64,000 bases of DNA from Methanothrix sp. (GTDB lineage Archaea; Halobacteriota; Methanosarcinia; Methanotrichales; Methanotrichaceae), in contig JANYKI010000126.1 in NCBI GenBank assembly GCA_025361645.1, positions 1 to 64,000 on the forward strand. Direction: 5' to 3'. This document shows, one piece after another, positions 59,236 to 64,000 of this stretch. Both the position numbers and the translations under genes were made by a program. Numbering within the stretch: position 1 is the first letter of the stretch; every line of letters begins with the position of its first letter. The notes beneath the pieces were generated by a model. That model did no database searches. It was not told the DNA's origin and was given only the letters and a program-made list of their open reading frames with translations.

Positions 59236-61057
59236 CAGACACGGTGACTATGCAAAACTGCGTCGGCAGGCCGAAGAGATAGTCCGGGAAAAAGGGATCT
59301 TGTCGCAGGAAAACCTGGGAAACCTCTCGCCCCAAGAAACCCGGCAGACTTTTCACGAACTTTACGTGCACCAGATTGAGCTGGAGATGCAAAACGAGGA
59401 GCTACGTCGCACGCAGGTGGAACTGGACAGGGCGCGAGCGCGTTACTTCGACCTATACGACCTGGCACCGGTCGGCTATTGCACATTAAGCGAAAAAGGG
59501 CTGATCCAGGAAGCCAACCTCACCGCCGCCGCCTTGCTTGGCGTGAGCCGCAACGCGCTGGTCAGGCAGCCCTTTACCAAGTTCATCCTCAAGGAAGACC
59601 AGGACATATACTACCACCGCCGCAAACAACTCTTTGAAACCGGCGCCCCACAGGCGTTCGAGCTAAGTATGGTGAAAAAGGACGGCGCTCAATTCTGGGC
59701 GCATCTGGAGGCTACCGCCGCAAAGGACGAAGGCGGAGCTCTTGTGTGCCGCGTCGTGCTGAGCGACAACCCCGAACGCAAGCGCGGGGAAGAGAGGCTG
59801 CAAAAATCCAATCAGGACCTGAAAATTGCCATTGAACAGTCCAATGAATCGGCCAAGCAGGCCCGGAAGGCCAACGCCGCCAAGAGCGAATTTTTGGCCA
59901 ATATGAGCCATGAGATTCGCACTCCCTTAAACGGAGTCATCGGCATGACGGGACTGCTTCTGGACATGGATTTGAATGCAGAGCAGCATGAATATGCACA
60001 AATTGCCCATATCAGCGGCGAGATGCTTCTCTCTATCATCAACGACATCCTGGACTTTTCCAAGATTGAAGCCCGCAAACTGGAGCTGGAGACGCTGAAC
60101 TTCGATCTGCGCACCATGCTGAAAAATACGGCAGATCTCCTGGCCCTCAGTGTCCAGGAGAAAGGGCTGGAGCTGGTCAGTCTGGTGGAGCCCGAGGTTC
60201 CTTCGCTCCTCTCTGGAGATCCGGGAAGGCTGCGCCAGATTCTAGTCAACCTGGGCGGCAATGCCGTGAAGTTTACAAAGAAGGGCGAGATAGCGATCCA
60301 TGTCAGCCTGGAGAGCGAAGACGAACGAACTGCCACAATTCGCTTCTCCATCAGCGATACCGGCATCGGCATCCCGGCAAATCTACAGGAGAATCTCTTC
60401 TCACCTTTCACTCAGGTGGACGGCTCGACAACGCGCCAATACGGCGGAACCGGTCTGGGGCTCGTCATCTCCAAACAGCTGGCGGAATTGATGGGCGGCA
60501 AGATCAGTTTGGAAAGCAAAGAGGGCATTGGCTCTACCTTCTGGTTCACAGCGGTGTTTGAGAAGCCTCCGGCCGGGTCCGGATCGGCAGATGAGAAGTT
60601 TGCCGAAATTGAGGGAAAAGGAGCGATGAAACGCTCTGCCGCAGGGACTACCATTTCTGAAAACAACAGGCCCAAGATACGTATCCTGGTGGCGGAAGAC
60701 AACCCCGTAAACCAGAAAGTAGCCCAGGCCATGCTGAAAAAGATGGGGCTTCAATCGGATGTGGTGGTCAATGGTCGGGAAGCCGTCAATACGCTGCAAA
60801 CCATTCCCTACGACCTGGTGCTCATGGACTGCCAGATGCCTGAGATGGACGGTTTTGAAGCCACTCGCCGCATCCGTAATGGAGCATCAGGAGTAATCAA
60901 CCCCGGCATTCCCATCATTGCCATGACCGCCTTTGCCATGCAAGGAGACAAAGAGAAGTGTATTCAGGCAGGGATGAGCGATTTCATTGCCAAACCCGTC
61001 CAGAAAAGAGAACTGGCAGAACTGCTTGCCAGGTGGCTGGCAATAACGATTGCCTAA
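59219..61057 (+). CDS. PAS-HisKA-HATPase-REC hybrid histidine kinase
   Basis: [69 protein letters not shown]...[19 protein letters not shown]. Confidence 0.88.
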   Translation: MNRTDDRHGDYAKLRRQAEEIVREKGILSQENLGNLSPQETRQTFHELYVHQIELEMQNEELRRTQVELDRARARYFDLYDLAPVGYCTLSEKGLIQEANLTAAALLGVSRNALVRQPFTKFILKEDQDIYYHRRKQLFETGAPQAFELSMVKKDGAQFWAHLEATAAKDEGGALVCRVVLSDNPERKRGEERLQKSNQDLKIAIEQSNESAKQARKANAAKSEFLANMSHEIRTPLNGVIGMTGLLLDMDLNAEQHEYAQIAHISGEMLLSIINDILDFSKIEARKLELETLNFDLRTMLKNTADLLALSVQEKGLELVSLVEPEVPSLLSGDPGRLRQILVNLGGNAVKFTKKGEIAIHVSLESEDERTATIRFSISDTGIGIPANLQENLFSPFTQVDGSTTRQYGGTGLGLVISKQLAELMGGKISLESKEGIGSTFWFTAVFEKPPAGSGSADEKFAEIEGKGAMKRSAAGTTISENNRPKIRILVAEDNPVNQKVAQAMLKKMGLQSDVVVNGREAVNTLQTIPYDLVLMDCQMPEMDGFEATRRIRNGASGVINPGIPIIAMTAFAMQGDKEKCIQAGMSDFIAKPVQKRELAELLARWLAITIA

Positions 61058-61205
61058 TCGATAAGATAATCTACTGGCGTATTCAAGGGTAAACACGAGG
61101 AGAGAGACCCAACACATAATGAAAATTTAGTATTCCATACAAATATAAATTCAAAATCTCAAGTATGTTCTGGAGGGAACCAGAGGCACAATTATATATG
61201 GTTAG

Positions 61206-61437
61206 ATGCCATCAATATTTGCAGATGAACCGCAAATGACTCAACAATTTCAAAATATGATAGGAAATGCTCTGAAAATTCATGGAGAATAAGCACCTCG
61301 GGTGGAGATATCAGCCGTTGGCAAGGTAGATGATTGGATATTTTCCGTTCGGGACAACGGTATCTGGGTGGAATCTCTGCCGGGGAAAGGCTCCACATTC
61401 AATTTCACTCTGCCAATGGATGCGAAAAACGCCTGAG
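61206..61437 (+). pseudogene. Relict histidine-kinase ATPase domain with internal deletion and in-frame TAA
   Basis: Single-frame read: MPSIFADEPQMTQQFQNMIGNALKIHGE-TAA-APRVEISAVGKVDDWIFSVRDNGI|WVESLPGKGSTFNFTLPMDAKNA-stop; G1 box fused directly to C-terminal GKGSTF strand. Confidence 0.75.
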
Positions 61438-61467
61438 GGATCTTTGCAAAGGACAAAGAGAGACAAA

Positions 61468-61914
61468 ATGGAGATTCTACTGGTAGAAGATAACCCGGCT
61501 GATGCGCGTCTGACCGAGCTGGCGCTCCGAGACGGGAAAATTCGCATCAAACTTAGCATTGCCAAAGACGGAATGGAAGCGCTGGCCTTTTTGCGCAAAG
61601 AGGGGATTCATGCCCGGGCGAGGAGCCCCGACTTTATATTACTCGACCTTAATCTGCCCAAAAAAGACGGACGCGAGGTGCTTAGGGAGATTAAAAGTGA
61701 TGCGTTGATCAAACATATTCCCGTAGCGATCTTGACCACCTCAGATTCCGAGAGCGACATTTTGTACTCATACCGGATGCAAGCCAATTGCTATATGGTC
61801 AAACCGCTGGAGCTGGATAGGTTCGTAGAAATGATGAATTCCATAAAACGATTCTGGTTCGAGACAGCCAGATTGCCCCTGAGAGATGAGATACGTGAGC
61901 CGGAATGCCATTAA
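61468..61914 (+). CDS. Single-domain response regulator
   Basis: MEILLVEDNPADARLTELALRDG, FILLDLNLPKKDGREVL, PVAILTTS, MVKPLEL. Confidence 0.88.
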   Translation: MEILLVEDNPADARLTELALRDGKIRIKLSIAKDGMEALAFLRKEGIHARARSPDFILLDLNLPKKDGREVLREIKSDALIKHIPVAILTTSDSESDILYSYRMQANCYMVKPLELDRFVEMMNSIKRFWFETARLPLRDEIREPECH

Positions 61915-63040
61915 AATTCTTCTCATTGAAGATAATGAGGTAGATGCAAGGCTGATCAAGGAGTATTTACGGAACGCCTCCGGCACAGAGGGCGGCGTTT
62001 CCTCTGCAATGTTTGATTTGACTATAAAAAATAGTCTTTCTTCAGGGCTTGAATTCCTGACCACAAAGGATGTGGACGCCGTGCTCCTGGATTTGAATCT
62101 TCCCGACAGCGTTGGTTTGGAGACGTTCTACAAAATTCATAAAAAAATGCCCAAAATTCCCATACTGATATTGACCGGCCTAAGCGACCGAGAGCTGGCT
62201 GTGAAAGCGGTTCGGGAAGGCGCAGGGGACTATCTGGTGAAAGGAGAAGTGGACGACAGACTGCTTCGCCGTTCCATCAGCTACGCCATCGAGCGCAAAA
62301 AATCCGAGGAAGAGCTTCTCTTAGCCCAGAACAATCTGGAGAAGAAGGTTGTCGAGAGGACCATAGAATTGAAGGAGAGGTATGACGAGATTGAACAACT
62401 GGTCTATGCCATTTCTCATGACCTCATTTTGCCCCTGGTGACCATCAAGGGGTTTCTTGGCTATCTCAAGAAGGATATTGCATCCGGCGGCCGGCAGAGG
62501 ATTGAAATCGATCTGGGCCTGGTCGGGGATGCCGTGGAGAGAATGGAGGCTCTTTTGGTCAGGGCCCTGGATGTATCGAGCATAGGCAAGCTATCGAATA
62601 CCAGAGAACGGGTCCCCTATGGCGAGATTGTTCAGGAAGCTTTGAGTCTGGCAGCCGATAAGATCAGCTCCAGCGAAGCCAGGGTCACCGTAGCCAATGA
62701 TTTTCCCCTGGTGAACGTGGACAGGGCCAGGATCGTGGATGTCCTGGTGAATCTGATCGAGAATTGTATCCGGTATGCAGGTAATACTGGGCCGCTAAAG
62801 ATCGAAATAGGATATCAGGTCAAAGGGGACGAGACCGTATTTTTTGTCAAGGATGACGGCCAGGGCATAGATCCGGTAATGCAGAAAGATATATTCCGGT
62901 TATTTTATCGGGGCAGCGAGGCGGAAAATTCCCATGCAGGACTGGCTCTCTCCCGGAGGATTATCGAAGTTCATGGGGGAAGAATGTGGATAGAATCGGT
63001 TGTGGACAAAGGCTGCACTGTGTACTTCACAATTTCTTAG
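61886..63040 (+). CDS. REC-histidine kinase
   Basis: IKILLIEDNEVDARLIKEYLRN REC, VYAISHDLILPLVTIKGFLGYL H-box, DDGQGIDP, SHAGLALSRRIIEVHGGRMWIES. Confidence 0.85.
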   Translation: MRYVSRNAIKILLIEDNEVDARLIKEYLRNASGTEGGVSSAMFDLTIKNSLSSGLEFLTTKDVDAVLLDLNLPDSVGLETFYKIHKKMPKIPILILTGLSDRELAVKAVREGAGDYLVKGEVDDRLLRRSISYAIERKKSEEELLLAQNNLEKKVVERTIELKERYDEIEQLVYAISHDLILPLVTIKGFLGYLKKDIASGGRQRIEIDLGLVGDAVERMEALLVRALDVSSIGKLSNTRERVPYGEIVQEALSLAADKISSSEARVTVANDFPLVNVDRARIVDVLVNLIENCIRYAGNTGPLKIEIGYQVKGDETVFFVKDDGQGIDPVMQKDIFRLFYRGSEAENSHAGLALSRRIIEVHGGRMWIESVVDKGCTVYFTIS

Positions 63041-63071
63041 ATTTAGAATAAAAATATTTAAAGATCATAGC

Positions 63072-63836
63072 TCACTTTTCAAACTCTATGGTCTTCTCGG
63101 GCTTCCTTTCCATTCCCCCTTGCGCCTTTTGCAGATTGTTCTGGAAACTTTTGTTGGACGGACCCAAAGCTACGGCCTTCTCGAAGCAGTTTTGCGCCTC
63201 CTCGACAGAATTCAGCTCCATTAAAACCAATCCTTTGGTGTTCCAGGCATCAGCGTTCTTGGAATTGAGCTCGATCGCCTTGTCCAGGAGAGGAAGAGAC
63301 TCGTTGAAACTACCCTGCATAGCCATGATCCTACCTTGCCGATACCAGGCCATATCAAGTGACGGGTTTAAGGCTGCGGCCTGGCTGTAGGCCTCCAATG
63401 CCTCCTTAGATCGTTCCGTTTCCTCCAGGATCATGCCTTTATTAAACCAATAATTGGCATTTTTGGGGTTGATCTGCAAGGCCGTCTCCAGAGAATTTAA
63501 GGCCTCTTCATGCTGCCTCATGCCACCGGAAAGGACCAGGGCCCGGTCGTTGTAAGCCTCTGCATTGGAGCCGTCCAGGAGGATGAGCTGGTCAAAGCTG
63601 TCTACGGCTTCACTGTATCGTTTCATAATGCGGAGAATATTGGCTTTGAAGCTCCAGGCCCAGGTATCGCTGGAGTTCAGATCCAGGTATTCATCGATGT
63701 CCTGCAAGGCCAGGGAGTAGGATTTGTTGTTGTAATCGCTCTGGGTCTGAATAAGCCAATAATTGGCATCCTGGCTAACGGCAGGCGGAATGGTTACCAG
63801 GAAAAAGGCCAGTAGAAGGAGTGCTATGGACTTCAT
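63072..63836 (-). CDS. Secreted TPR-repeat protein
   Basis: Signal peptide; ~5 TPR units (NANYWFNKGMILEETERSKEALEAYSQAAALNPS). Confidence 0.8.
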   Translation of the reverse strand: MKSIALLLLAFFLVTIPPAVSQDANYWLIQTQSDYNNKSYSLALQDIDEYLDLNSSDTWAWSFKANILRIMKRYSEAVDSFDQLILLDGSNAEAYNDRALVLSGGMRQHEEALNSLETALQINPKNANYWFNKGMILEETERSKEALEAYSQAAALNPSLDMAWYRQGRIMAMQGSFNESLPLLDKAIELNSKNADAWNTKGLVLMELNSVEEAQNCFEKAVALGPSNKSFQNNLQKAQGGMERKPEKTIEFEK

Positions 63837-63928
63837 GCTTCCTAATGTATTCTTGGAAGTGGATATAGCTTGCGGTCAAATTTCGGTATTAGTATCCTAC
63901 CAATCTCAATAAAAAGAGTGAAGATCGC

Positions 63929-64000
63929 TTAGAGTACGACCTTCTCCGCCTCTTCGGCGCTATAGCCCAGATGAACCACGGCGCACAGCTTCTTGACCAG
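63929..64000 (-). CDS. Partial CDS, C-terminus only (...LVKKLCAVVHLGYSAEEAEKVVL)
   Basis: Open frame running off the window end; unidentifiable from fragment. Confidence 0.35.
   Translation of the reverse strand: MVKKLCAVVHLGYSAEEAEKVVL

Noticed and set aside
1-64000. CRISPR arrays, tRNA and rRNA genes
   Set aside because: No regularly spaced direct repeats, cloverleaf-like or conserved rRNA sequence was noticed by eye; tRNAscan-SE/Infernal and a CRISPR finder would be needed to exclude them formally.

Overview
This 64 kb window reads as euryarchaeal methanogen chromosome. I infer Methanothrix/Methanosaeta-like from gene content; this is not proven. Most of it is ordinary archaeal housekeeping: an ahb/sirC/hemA/hemB heme cluster, thiC, argD-hisC-AK6, AglB, rio2-DUF460, amt-glnK, pgk, pdxST, a type-4 uracil-DNA glycosylase, and an RND exporter with a GbsR-like regulator. 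I saw no rRNA, tRNA or CRISPR array. Accessory or unusual parts: (1) a decaying DNA-modification/defence-like island at about 18.4-23.4 kb. It holds a type I methylase remnant, an Nmad3-like gene with a partner gene broken by in-frame TGA, a PD-(D/E)XK-like protein, a DUF1828 gene overlapping a partner that also carries an in-frame TGA, and an unlisted 37-aa K-rich/HHCC membrane ORF. (2) An orphan BsuBI/PstI-type restriction endonuclease C-terminal domain at 38.7-39.2 kb, bracketed by a 44-bp imperfect direct repeat that carries the promoter-like leader and start codon of an unlisted 30-aa membrane ORF. (3) A sensory island at about 55.9-63.0 kb with a frameshifted CheB/CheR-PAS fusion, a hybrid kinase, a collapsed relict of a kinase ATPase domain, a response regulator and a REC-kinase. 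Further points are a frameshifted DUF362 Fe-S gene, a 28-aa CxxC mini-ORF, a pentapeptide-repeat/2TM-channel fusion and a 1214-aa surface beta-propeller. All assignments come from reading the sequence without database searches.
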